The position numbers were made by a program, and so were the translations under genes. A stretch of 10,497 nucleotides of DNA from an uncultured Dorea sp. GTDB taxonomy: Bacteria > Bacillota > Clostridia > Lachnospirales > Lachnospiraceae. The notes under the pieces were generated by a model that had not been told where the DNA came from, did no database searches, and saw nothing but the letters and a program-made list of their open reading frames with translations. The stretch is taken from positions 1-10,497 of the forward strand of contig CAKRAT010000068.1 in NCBI GenBank assembly GCA_934295165.1, given 5' to 3'. Numbering within the stretch: position 1 is the stretch's first letter; each line of letters begins with the position of its first letter. Below, in pieces: positions 1 to 6,656 of this stretch.

Positions 1-360
1 CTTGCAGCAGAAGGAATCAAGACAAACGTAACTCTGATCTTCAATGCAAACCAGGCACTTCTTGCAGCAAGAGCAGGAGCTTCATTTGTATCACCATTCC
101 TGGGACGTCTGGATGATATTTCTACAAGAGGAGTAGATCTGATTTCAGAGATCGCACAGATTTTCGAAGTTGCAGGTATCGATACAGAGATCATCGCAGC
201 AAGTGTACGTAACCCAATCCATGTAACAGACTGCGCATTAGCCGGAGCTGATATTGCAACTGTACCTTATAAAGTAATCGAGCAGATGACACATCATCCA
301 TTAACAGATGCAGGAATTGAGAAATTCCAGGCTGATTATAAAGCAGTATTCGGAGAATAA
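1..360 (+). CDS. tal: Transaldolase, TalC/FSA-type (5' end outside window)
   Basis: This is the C-terminal ~119 residues of a small class I aldolase of the transaldolase/fructose-6-phosphate aldolase family (full length usually about 215-220 aa). It would transfer a dihydroxyacetone unit between sugar phosphates in the cytoplasmic pentose phosphate pathway. The visible part opens with [14 protein letters not shown], a TIM-barrel strand, and runs to a TAA at 358-360. The Schiff-base lysine lies upstream of the window and cannot be checked. The motif SPFLGRLDD has Phe at the position (fragment residue 33) where E. coli FSA has Tyr131 and transaldolase B has Phe178. This favours true transaldolase over fructose-6-phosphate aldolase activity. 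Both transketolase subunits follow after 47 nt with no terminator between, so cotranscription is likely. Family assignment is firm; substrate preference is inferred. Confidence 0.9.
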   Translation, partial: LAAEGIKTNVTLIFNANQALLAARAGASFVSPFLGRLDDISTRGVDLISEIAQIFEVAGIDTEIIAASVRNPIHVTDCALAGADIATVPYKVIEQMTHHPLTDAGIEKFQADYKAVFGE

Positions 361-407
361 GAAAAATAAGTAAAGCAATCATATATGAATGATTTAGGAG
401 GAACAAC

Positions 408-1244
408 ATGAACAAATTAGAGCTTATGAAGACGGCCAACGAAGTCCGCAAGGGCATCGTTACTGCAGTTCACAGTGCAAAATCCGGACATCCGGGTGGA
501 TCACTGTCAGCAGCAGACATTTATACATATCTGTATTTTGAAGAGATGAATATCGATCCTAAGGATCCTAAGAAAGCAGACCGTGACCGTTTTGTATTAT
601 CAAAAGGACACACAGCACCGGGATATTATTCAACACTGGCACACAGAGGATTCTTCCCGGTAGAAGATCTGACAACTCTTCGTAAAGTCGGATCATATCT
701 TCAGGGACATCCGGATATGAAACACATCCCAGGTGTTGATATGTCAAGCGGATCCCTCGGACAGGGAATCTCGGCTGCAGTAGGAATGGCTATTTCAGCT
801 AAGCTTTCAGACGATGATTACAGAGTATACACACTTCTCGGAGACGGTGAGATCCAGGAAGGACAGGTATGGGAAGCTTCTATGTTAGCAGGACACAGAA
901 AGCTGGACAACCTGGTAGTGATCGTTGACAATAACAACCTTCAGATCGATGGAAAGATTACAGATGTTAACTCTCCATATCCGATCGATAAGAAATTCGA
1001 GGCATTTAACTTCCATGTGATCAATATCGATGGAAATGATTTTGACCAGATCGAAGCAGCTTTCAAAGAGGCTCGTGAGACAAAGGGAATGCCGACTGCA
1101 ATTATTGCAAAGACAATCAAAGGAAAAGGAGTTTCCTTCATGGAAGACCAGGCCGGATGGCACGGAAAAGCTCCTAATGATGAGCAGTATGCACAGGCAA
1201 TGGAAGAATTAGAGAAAGCAGGTGAAGCATTATGTCAGAAGTAA
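408..1244 (+). CDS. Transketolase, N-terminal (TPP-binding) subunit
   Basis: This 278-residue protein is the pyrophosphate-binding half of a split transketolase, which moves two-carbon ketol units between pentose, tetrose and hexose phosphates. GHPGGSLS (27-34) and SKGH (65-68) are typical early transketolase motifs. The thiamine diphosphate/Mg motif is GDGE at 145-148 followed about 27 residues later by NNN at 175-177. The length matches the N-terminal half of a ~660-residue one-chain enzyme, and the Pyr and C-terminal domains are on the next gene. The start is an ATG with AGGAGG at 396-401, 6 nt upstream. Its 3' end overlaps the next gene by 13 nt, which suggests translational coupling and balanced subunit production. 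Split transketolases are common in clostridia, so this is not a broken gene. Confidence 0.95.
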   Translation: MNKLELMKTANEVRKGIVTAVHSAKSGHPGGSLSAADIYTYLYFEEMNIDPKDPKKADRDRFVLSKGHTAPGYYSTLAHRGFFPVEDLTTLRKVGSYLQGHPDMKHIPGVDMSSGSLGQGISAAVGMAISAKLSDDDYRVYTLLGDGEIQEGQVWEASMLAGHRKLDNLVVIVDNNNLQIDGKITDVNSPYPIDKKFEAFNFHVINIDGNDFDQIEAAFKEARETKGMPTAIIAKTIKGKGVSFMEDQAGWHGKAPNDEQYAQAMEELEKAGEALCQK

Positions 1245-2173
1245 AGAAAATCGCAACAAGAGAAAGCTACGGTAATGCTTTGGTAGAATTAGGAAAAGAA
1301 CATGAAGATCTGGTAGTATTAGATGCTGACCTTGCAGAAGCTACTAAGACGGGAATGTTCAAAAAAGCTTTCCCAGAACGTCATATTGACTGTGGAATCG
1401 CTGAGTGTAATATGATTGGAGTTGCAGCTGGTATTGCTGCTACAGGAAAAGTTCCGTTTGCAAGTTCATTTGCTATGTTTGCAGCAGGACGTGCATTTGA
1501 GCAGGTTCGTAACTCAGTTGGATATCCAAAATTAAATGTTAAGATTGGTGCTACACATGCCGGAATCTCAGTTGGAGAAGACGGAGCTACACATCAGTGT
1601 AACGAAGACATTGCTCTTATGAGAACAATTCCTGGAATGGTTGTTATCAACCCTTCCGATGATGTTGAAGCAAAAGCAGCCGTAAAAGCAGCTTATGAGC
1701 ATGTAGGACCGGTATATCTCCGTTTCGGAAGACTTGCAGCTCCAGTTATCAATGATAATGCTGATTATAAATTTGAGATTGGTAAAGCTATTACACTTCG
1801 TGAAGGTACAGATGTAACAATCATCGCATCTGGCCTTGAAGTATCTGAATCTCTTGTAGCAGCAGAGAAGCTTGCAGCAGACGGAATCAGTGCAGAAGTT
1901 ATTAACATGCACACAATCAAACCACTGGATGAGGCAGCAGTTGTTGCGGCAGCAGCTAAGACAGGAAAGATCGTAACAGTAGAAGAACATTCTGTTATTG
2001 GTGGACTTGGAAGCGCAGTATGCGACGTAGTTGCAGAGAAAGCACCGGCTAAGGTGATGAAGATTGGTGTAAATGACACATTCGGTGAGTCTGGCCCGGC
2101 TGTAGAACTGATTAAGAAATATGGTCTTGACGCAGACAGCATTTATGCAAAAGTAAAAGAGTTCGTAAAATAA
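1232..2173 (+). CDS. Transketolase, C-terminal (pyrimidine-binding) subunit
   Basis: This 313-residue protein supplies the Pyr and C-terminal domains of the split transketolase and should pair with the preceding product, since the active sites lie at the subunit interface. The stretch DCGIAECNMIGVAAG (53-67) contains Glu58, the expected conserved glutamate that activates the cofactor aminopyrimidine. FASSFAMFAAGRAFEQ (about 75-90) is the usual following Pyr-domain motif. The C-terminal third has VTVEEHSVIGGLGSAV, typical of transketolase C domains. The ATG lies inside the last codons of the upstream subunit, with a GGTGA-type ribosome site at 1221-1225. It is followed 19 nt later by a hairpin terminator, so it is probably the last gene of the tal-tkt unit. 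A related 1-deoxyxylulose-5-phosphate synthase half is less likely given the partner and the pathway context. Confidence 0.94.
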   Translation: MSEVKKIATRESYGNALVELGKEHEDLVVLDADLAEATKTGMFKKAFPERHIDCGIAECNMIGVAAGIAATGKVPFASSFAMFAAGRAFEQVRNSVGYPKLNVKIGATHAGISVGEDGATHQCNEDIALMRTIPGMVVINPSDDVEAKAAVKAAYEHVGPVYLRFGRLAAPVINDNADYKFEIGKAITLREGTDVTIIASGLEVSESLVAAEKLAADGISAEVINMHTIKPLDEAAVVAAAAKTGKIVTVEEHSVIGGLGSAVCDVVAEKAPAKVMKIGVNDTFGESGPAVELIKKYGLDADSIYAKVKEFVK

Positions 2174-2192
2174 TGTATAACGGATGAATTGG

Positions 2193-2226
2193 AAGTCCAG
2201 GATATTGAAAGTCCTGGACTTTTTTT
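2193..2226 (+). terminator. Rho-independent terminator after transketolase
   Basis: AAGTCCAGGA (2193-2202) and TCCTGGACTT (2212-2221) form a perfect 10-bp stem with a 9-nt loop, running directly into a T tract to 2226. It lies 19 nt after the transketolase stop codon and separates the pentose phosphate unit from the fructose operon. Confidence 0.93.
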
Positions 2227-2230
2227 GACG

Positions 2231-2286
2231 TTTTATGAATTGGGGACGGGGGATTTCTAGGAATCCCCCGTCCCCAATTCATAAAA
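2231..2286. repeat. Perfect 25-bp palindrome with GGGGACGGGGGATT core (REP/MITE-like)
   Basis: Arms 2231-2255 and 2262-2286 are exact reverse complements around a 6-nt centre. The GC-rich core GGGGACGGGGGATT is flanked by AT-rich outer arms (TTTTATGAATT). No T tract follows on either strand, so it is not an ordinary terminator. From general knowledge, GGGGACG-containing palindromes are dispersed in many bacterial genomes and have been linked to IS200-like/REP-associated (Y1) transposases. That link is inferred here: no transposase or target duplication is visible in the window. Confidence 0.8.
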
Positions 2287-2306
2287 ACACGGAATTTGTG
2301 CAAATC

Positions 2307-2326
2307 CAACCAAAAACAACCAAAAT
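2307..2326. repeat. Phased 10-bp direct repeat upstream of the fruK promoter
   Basis: CAACCAAAAA is followed directly by CAACCAAAAT; read on the other strand this is TTTTGGTTG twice with a 10-bp period, one helical turn. It ends 18 bp before the fruK -35 box. Several DeoR-family regulators are known to bind short, roughly helically phased direct repeats, and a DeoR-type regulator is encoded at the end of this operon. A role as operator is therefore plausible but inferred. Confidence 0.45.
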
Positions 2327-2344
2327 ATTTGTGAAATAACATGA

Positions 2345-2373
2345 TTGAAATTGACCGAGTTTGACGATATAAT
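2345..2373 (+). promoter_or_regulatory. Sigma-A promoter of the fructose operon
   Basis: TTGAAA (2345-2350), a 17-bp spacer and a perfect TATAAT (2368-2373) predict a start of transcription near 2380. The palindrome TCAAC-AA-GTTGA (2378-2389) lies over the predicted start and could be a repressor site. The spacer also holds TTGACC and then TTTGACG 10 bp apart. No convincing CcpA cre box was found by eye. Confidence 0.8.
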
Positions 2374-2403
2374 AATATCAACAAGTTGAAAGGGGTAAGA
2401 AAT

Positions 2404-3309
2404 ATGATTTATACAGTTACGTTTAATCCATCGCTGGATTACATCGTTTCGGTGGATGATTTTAAACTCGGACTTACAAACCGTACAAGCTCAGAACTCA
2501 TGCTTCCAGGTGGAAAGGGAATCAACGTTTCCATCGTACTTAAGAATCTCGGAATTGAAAGTACAGCACTTGGCTTCATGGCAGGCTTTACCGGAAAAGA
2601 AATTGCAAGAAGACTGGAAGAAGACGGAGTGACATCGGATTTCATCCGAATTGAAGAAGGAATATCAAGAATCAATTTAAAGCTGAAATCCATCGACGGA
2701 ACAGAGATTAACGGAAGTGGTCCTGAGATTCCAAAAGACAAAGTAGAAGAACTGATGGCTCGTCTGAATACGATGAAAGAAGGAGATGTTTTATTCCTGT
2801 CAGGAAGTATTCCGGCATCTATGCCGGATGACATCTACAGCCGGATCATGAAAGAGCTGAAAGATAAAGGTGTTATGATCGTCGTAGATGCGACGAGAGA
2901 TCTTCTGATGAACGTGCTGGAGTATCATCCATTTCTGGTCAAGCCAAATAATCACGAACTTGGCGAGATTTTTGGAGTGACTCTTAAGACGAGAGAAGAA
3001 GTTGTTCCTTACGGAAGAAAGCTTCAGGAAAAAGGAGCGAGAAATGTACTGATTTCCATGGCAGGTGAAGGAGCGGTAATGATCGCAGAGAACGGAGAAG
3101 TTTACAGCTCACCGGCACCAAAAGGCACACTGGTCAATGGTGTAGGAGCCGGAGATTCCATGGTGGCAGGTTTCATGACTGGCTGGATGGAAAAGCAGGA
3201 TTATGAGCATGCTTTCCATATGGGGGTTGCAACAGGAAGCGCAAGTGCATTTTCTGAATATCTGGCAACCAGACCGGAAGTGGAAGAAGTATATAAACAG
3301 CTGGTGTAA
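2404..3309 (+). CDS. fruK: 1-phosphofructokinase (PfkB family)
   Basis: This 301-residue sugar-phosphate kinase of the ribokinase/PfkB family most likely phosphorylates fructose-1-phosphate to fructose-1,6-bisphosphate. It begins MIYTVTFNPSLDYIV, typical of FruK and LacC enzymes. It has the first PfkB signature around GGKGINVS (36-43), KPNN at 180-183, and the second signature VGAGDS (247-252) with catalytic Asp251. The ATG at 2404 is preferred because AAGGGG at 2390-2395 is well spaced from it and the family N-terminus starts there. An in-frame TTG at 2386 would overlap that ribosome site and add six unlikely residues. It is the first gene of the operon, and fruA follows after 56 nt with no terminator. 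A tagatose-6-phosphate kinase cannot be excluded on motifs alone, but the adjacent fructose permease favours FruK. Confidence 0.92.
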   Translation: MIYTVTFNPSLDYIVSVDDFKLGLTNRTSSELMLPGGKGINVSIVLKNLGIESTALGFMAGFTGKEIARRLEEDGVTSDFIRIEEGISRINLKLKSIDGTEINGSGPEIPKDKVEELMARLNTMKEGDVLFLSGSIPASMPDDIYSRIMKELKDKGVMIVVDATRDLLMNVLEYHPFLVKPNNHELGEIFGVTLKTREEVVPYGRKLQEKGARNVLISMAGEGAVMIAENGEVYSSPAPKGTLVNGVGAGDSMVAGFMTGWMEKQDYEHAFHMGVATGSASAFSEYLATRPEVEEVYKQLV

Positions 3310-3365
3310 GGCATAAAAGAGAGAAGTGTTGTAAAAAAATATTTATCAACAGGAGGGAAAATCAT

Positions 3366-5294
3366 ATGAGAATCACAGATTTGCTGGATGCAAGAAGTAT
3401 TCTTTTGGATGCATCGCCAAAAAGCAAGAGCGAAGCACTGGATCAGATCGTTGATCTTATGGTAAAGAGCGAGAAGATCAATGACAAAGAAGCATATAGA
3501 AAGCAGGTATATGCAAGAGAAGAAGAAAGTACCACAGGAATTGGAGAAGGAATTGCGATTCCACACGGAAAATGTGATGCCGTAACCAAGCCGGGACTGG
3601 CAGCAATGGTAGTAAAGAATGGAGTGGATTTTGATTCACTGGACGGAGAGCCGGTTACACTGATGTTCCTGATCGCGGCACCGAATACAGAAGATAACAT
3701 TCACCTGGATGTATTGAGTAAATTATCTGTTCTTCTGATGAATGAGGAATTTACAGAATCTTTAAGAAATGCGAAGACAGTCGAAGAATTCATGACTATC
3801 ATTAACGATGCAGATGAAAAAGAAGCAAGTATTGATGAAAGACTTGCAGGAGCTGAAGGTGAAAGCGCAGCAGAAGAGATAACCGGAAAGGTGAAAATCC
3901 TTGCAGTTACATCCTGCCCGACAGGAATCGCACACACCTATATGGCAGCAGAAGGTATTGAAAAAGCTGCAAAAGAAAAAGAGTGTGCAGTAAAAGTTGA
4001 GACAAGAGGTTCCGGCGGAGCGAAAAATGTTCTGACAGCAAAAGAAATTGAAGAAGCAGACGGAATCATCGTAGCAGCAGATGCACAGGTGCCAATGGAT
4101 CGTTTTGATGGAAAGAAAGTCATTATCTGTCAGGTATCTGACGGTATCAGCAAAGCCGGAGAACTGGTAGACCGTGTGATTAGTGGAGACGTTCCGATAT
4201 ATCATGCAGCGAACGGTGCAGAAGTAAAAGAAAGCAGCAGCGGCAAGTCAAGTGGAATGGGTCATCGGCTTTACACACAGCTTATGAATGGTGTATCACA
4301 CATGCTTCCATTCGTAGTAGGTGGCGGTATCCTGATCGCTCTTGCATTCCTGATTGATGGACTTTGCGTAGATATGAATGCGCTGGCAGAAGCAGACAGA
4401 GGAAACTTTGGTACGATCACACCGGTTGCGGCCCAGCTTAAGACCATCGGCGGACTTGCATTCGGGCTGATGCTTCCGGTACTGGCAGGATATATCGGTG
4501 AAGCGATTGGTGACAGACCGGCACTTGCAGTTGGTTTTGTAGGTGGACTTATGGCAGCAAATGGAAAATCAGGATTTCTCGGAGCACTGGTAGCAGGTTT
4601 CGTATCCGGATATCTGATCCTCCTTCTTAGAAAATTATGTGATAAACTCCCAGAAGCACTTGAGAAGATCGCGCCAGTACTGATCTATCCGGTAGTTGGC
4701 ATTCTGGGTATCGGTCTTATCATGAACTTTGCAGTAGAACCAGTCATGGGTGCAATCAATACAGCACTGAACAACGGACTGACCGGAATGGGCGGTTCAA
4801 GTAAGATCGTACTTGGTCTGATCCTCGGCGGAATGATGGCAATCGATATGGGAGGCCCGTTCAATAAGGCAGCATATGTATTTGGTACAGCAGCAATCGC
4901 AGCAGGTAACTATGATATCATGGCAGCGGTTATGATCGGAGGAATGACACCTCCGTGTGCAATTGCACTTGCAACATTATTATTCAAAGACAAATTTACA
5001 AAATCAGAAAGAGAAGCAGGACCAACCAATTTCGTTATGGGACTCGCATTCATCACAGAGGGAGCAATCCCATATGCAGCAGCTGACCCGCTTCATGTAC
5101 TTCCATCCTGCATCGCAGGTTCCGCAGTGGCCGGAGCACTGTCTATGGCATTTGGATGTACGCTGATGGCACCACATGGTGGAATCTTCGTATTCCCTGT
5201 AGTAGGAAATGCACTGATGTATCTGGTTGCACTGGTAGTAGGAACTGTAATTTCAGCAGTATTACTCGGAGTGTTGAAGAAAAAAGTGGCTTAA
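3366..5294 (+). CDS. fruA: PTS fructose-specific EIIABC component
   Basis: This 642-residue protein is a one-chain fructose permease that imports fructose and delivers it as fructose-1-phosphate. The cytoplasmic EIIA domain covers about 1-150, with its phosphorylated histidine in IPHGK (His67). After an acidic Ala/Glu-rich linker (150-172) comes the EIIB domain (175-275), whose phosphocysteine is Cys184 in TSCPTGIAHT. The membrane EIIC domain covers about 303-640, with many hydrophobic segments and the substrate-site motif ITEGAIPYAAADP (563-575). The domain order A-B-C and the length match fructose-family permeases. AGGAGG at 3351-3356 sets the ATG at 3366. The local HPr would phosphorylate His67, and the product is the FruK substrate. 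All key residues are present and nothing suggests damage. A mannose-type alternative is excluded by the domain architecture. Confidence 0.96.
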   Translation: MRITDLLDARSILLDASPKSKSEALDQIVDLMVKSEKINDKEAYRKQVYAREEESTTGIGEGIAIPHGKCDAVTKPGLAAMVVKNGVDFDSLDGEPVTLMFLIAAPNTEDNIHLDVLSKLSVLLMNEEFTESLRNAKTVEEFMTIINDADEKEASIDERLAGAEGESAAEEITGKVKILAVTSCPTGIAHTYMAAEGIEKAAKEKECAVKVETRGSGGAKNVLTAKEIEEADGIIVAADAQVPMDRFDGKKVIICQVSDGISKAGELVDRVISGDVPIYHAANGAEVKESSSGKSSGMGHRLYTQLMNGVSHMLPFVVGGGILIALAFLIDGLCVDMNALAEADRGNFGTITPVAAQLKTIGGLAFGLMLPVLAGYIGEAIGDRPALAVGFVGGLMAANGKSGFLGALVAGFVSGYLILLLRKLCDKLPEALEKIAPVLIYPVVGILGIGLIMNFAVEPVMGAINTALNNGLTGMGGSSKIVLGLILGGMMAIDMGGPFNKAAYVFGTAAIAAGNYDIMAAVMIGGMTPPCAIALATLLFKDKFTKSEREAGPTNFVMGLAFITEGAIPYAAADPLHVLPSCIAGSAVAGALSMAFGCTLMAPHGGIFVFPVVGNALMYLVALVVGTVISAVLLGVLKKKVA

Positions 5295-5325
5295 GAAAAA
5301 ATAGCACAAGAAATAAATGGTAAAA

Positions 5326-5361
5326 TACAGGTTTGTCAGTAGAGATATTGACAGACCTGTA
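5326..5361. repeat. Large inverted repeat between fruA and HPr gene (operator or mRNA hairpin)
   Basis: TACAGGTTTGTCA (5326-5338) and TGACAGACCTGTA (5349-5361) pair with one mismatch, which would be a G-U pair in RNA, around a 10-nt centre. The right arm overlaps the -35 hexamer of the HPr promoter, so DNA binding there would block RNA polymerase. No T tract follows, so it is not a simple terminator. It could also act as a processing or stabilising hairpin in the fruK-fruA transcript. Confidence 0.75.
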
Positions 5362-5376
5362 AAAAATGAATAGAAT
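5348..5376 (+). promoter_or_regulatory. Internal sigma-A promoter for HPr gene
   Basis: A perfect TTGACA (5348-5353), a 17-bp spacer and TAGAAT (5371-5376) lie in the 120-nt gap after fruA. The predicted start of transcription is near 5383, giving a leader of about 32 nt. This would allow HPr and the regulator to be transcribed apart from fruK-fruA. Confidence 0.72.
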
Positions 5377-5414
5377 GAAAATCACAAAATGTAATATTTT
5401 ATGGAGGTATGAAA

Positions 5415-5672
5415 ATGAAAGAATTTAAGTATGTAATCACAGATAACGAAGGAATCCACGCTCGTCCGGCAGGAGAGTTAGTAAAACTTGCAAAATCTTT
5501 CGAATCATCAGTAATGATTGAAAAAGAAGGAAAGAAGGCTGACTGCAAGAAAATCTTCGGTCTTATGGGACTTGGAGCAAAGAAAGGCCACGAAGTAACA
5601 TTCACATTTGAAGGTGCGGATGAAGAAGCGGCTTGTGAAGCAGTAAGCAAATTTATGCAGGAGAACCTGTAG
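5415..5672 (+). CDS. ptsH: HPr phosphocarrier protein with Lys at position 46
   Basis: This 85-residue protein is an HPr-family phosphocarrier that passes phosphate from Enzyme I to EIIA domains, here probably FruA. The ATG at 5415 is preferred over the ATG at 5409: GGAGG (5403-5407) is 7 nt from 5415 but only 1 nt from 5409, and this start puts the active histidine of GIHARPAG at the canonical position 15, with Arg17 and Pro18. The region that normally carries regulatory Ser46 (KSIMGVMSLG in classic Gram-positive HPr) reads KKIFGLMGLG, so Lys replaces Ser46. HPr kinase could not phosphorylate that site. The protein may thus serve transport without joining CcpA-dependent catabolite repression, much like the fructose-dedicated HPr domain of enteric FPr. 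Other clostridial HPr paralogues may share this change. It is probably cotranscribed with the regulator, whose ribosome site overlaps its TAG stop. Confidence 0.93.
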   Translation: MKEFKYVITDNEGIHARPAGELVKLAKSFESSVMIEKEGKKADCKKIFGLMGLGAKKGHEVTFTFEGADEEAACEAVSKFMQENL

Positions 5673-5680
5673 GAGGTCAT

Positions 5681-6424
5681 ATGCTTACAGAACAGCGTTA
5701 TGAGCAGATATTGAAGCTTCTTGAAAAAGAAGGAAGTATTACCGTGACAGAAGTCAAAGAGCTTCTGAATACATCGGAATCGACCGTGCGCAGAGATATC
5801 ACAGCACTTCATAATGCAGGAAAACTGGTGAAAGTGTTTGGCGGTGCAATAGCATCGGATCACGTGGTAACACCGCAGGAGCCGACAGTGGCTCAGAAGA
5901 TAACCGTTCATGTGTCAGAAAAGCAGCAGATTGCAGAATATGCGGCAGGACTGATCGGACAAGGTGAATTTATTTACATTGATGCAGGAACCACAACCGG
6001 ATATATGCTGGAATGCCTGCAGGAAAAAGACGTGACGGTCGTGACAAATGCGGTAGCACATGCGCAGCAGCTGGCGAAGGCAGGCGTAAAAGTACGTCTG
6101 ATCGGTGGGGAGCTGAAGAGTTCAACGGAGGCTGTTGTGGGAAGTGAAGCGTTGCAGACTCTTAGAAAATATCATTTTACCAAAGGCTTCTTTGGGACAA
6201 ACGGAGTGACTAAGAAGACTGGATTCACAACACCGGATGCTAATGAGGCAATGGTGAAGAAGACCGCAATGGAACAGTGCCAGAAAAAATATATATTGTG
6301 TGACCATTCCAAGTTTGGTGAGGTGAGTTCGGTGACATTTGCCCCTCTTACGGGTGCGAAGATCATCACCGATAAGATTGTCGAAGGATATCAGGACTGT
6401 GGAAATATTATGGTTATAGCATAA
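5681..6424 (+). CDS. fruR: DeoR-family transcriptional regulator, probable FruR
   Basis: This 247-residue protein is a DeoR/GlpR-type regulator, probably controlling the fructose operon in response to a sugar phosphate such as fructose-1-phosphate. The N-terminal winged helix-turn-helix spans about 5-58, with the family signature around SITVTEVKELLNTSESTVRRD and ending in KVFGGA. The C-terminal sensor domain has IDAGTTT (100-106), VTNA (121-124), IGGELK (141-146), FFGTNGV (170-176) and DHSKFG (208-213), all typical of the DeoR sugar-phosphate-binding fold. The length is normal for the family. Its ribosome site AGGAGGT (5671-5677) overlaps the HPr stop codon. Many Firmicute fructose operons place this regulator first; here it is last. 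Whether it acts on the 2307-2326 repeats, the palindrome at 2378-2389 or the 5326-5361 repeat is not known. The effector is inferred from context. Confidence 0.88.
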   Translation: MLTEQRYEQILKLLEKEGSITVTEVKELLNTSESTVRRDITALHNAGKLVKVFGGAIASDHVVTPQEPTVAQKITVHVSEKQQIAEYAAGLIGQGEFIYIDAGTTTGYMLECLQEKDVTVVTNAVAHAQQLAKAGVKVRLIGGELKSSTEAVVGSEALQTLRKYHFTKGFFGTNGVTKKTGFTTPDANEAMVKKTAMEQCQKKYILCDHSKFGEVSSVTFAPLTGAKIITDKIVEGYQDCGNIMVIA

Positions 6425-6436
6425 GAACAAAATGAG

Positions 6437-6481
6437 AACAGAGATTTTTGAAAGAGCATATTTCAGAGATCTCTGTTTTTT
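6437..6481 (+). terminator. Rho-independent terminator of fructose operon
   Basis: AACAGAGAT (6437-6445) pairs with ATCTCTGTT (6469-6477), and an inner TGAAA/TTTCA stem (6449-6453 with 6461-6465) extends the hairpin. A run of six T ends at 6481. It begins 12 nt after the regulator stop codon. Confidence 0.9.
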
Positions 6482-6487
6482 ATTGCT

Positions 6488-6527
6488 ATGTGTTCGAAAG
6501 GATCTGCCGGTGGCAGGTTCTGCAGAT
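6488..6527 (+). repeat. Post-terminator element, copy 1
   Basis: This 40-nt segment matches 10165-10204 at 31 of 40 positions without gaps, including the exact block TGGCAGGTTCTG and a following AGAT. It folds as CTGCC/GGCAG with a 3-nt loop, extended on the + strand to about 9 bp using G-U pairs. It begins 6 nt after the T tract of the fru terminator. Its function is unknown. Confidence 0.6.
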
Positions 6528-6629
6528 ACCAAAGTATGCGGTAGAAGCTGGTGGCAGCAGCTTCTGGGTATTATTGCGTGAATGTGTGGAAGAATGTCGG
6601 GAAATAAGAGGATATATCAGAAATTTCCA

Positions 6630-6656
6630 TGGACAAGTCCCATCAACTGATAAAAT
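6630..6656 (+). promoter_or_regulatory. Candidate extended -10 promoter of the envelope unit
   Basis: CTGATAAAAT gives an extended -10 (TG at 6648-6649, TAAAAT at 6651-6656). TGGACA at 6630-6635 resembles a -35 box but lies only 15 bp upstream. Transcription would begin near 6663, about 50 nt before the next gene. The perfect palindrome TATGATATCATA (6669-6680) lies just downstream and could be an operator. Confidence 0.4.

Noticed and set aside
1568..1990. Minus-strand open frame of 140 codons opposite the transketolase C-terminal subunit
   Set aside because: Cys/Tyr/Phe-rich composition is typical of an antisense shadow, and the + strand gene here is certain.
2386..2403. In-frame TTG upstream of fruK as an alternative start
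   Set aside because: It would overlap the ribosome site that serves the ATG at 2404 and sits only a few bases from the predicted transcription start; the family N-terminus begins at the ATG.
3310..3365. Possible terminator between fruK and fruA
   Set aside because: GTTG and CAAC can pair weakly around an A/T stretch, but there is no GC stem followed by a T tract.
5409..5414. ATG at 5409 as HPr start
   Set aside because: Only 1 nt separates it from GGAGG, and it would shift the active histidine to position 17 instead of 15.
5399..5911. Minus-strand open frame of 170 codons opposite HPr and the regulator
   Set aside because: It covers two well-supported + strand genes and shows no protein motifs or ribosome site.
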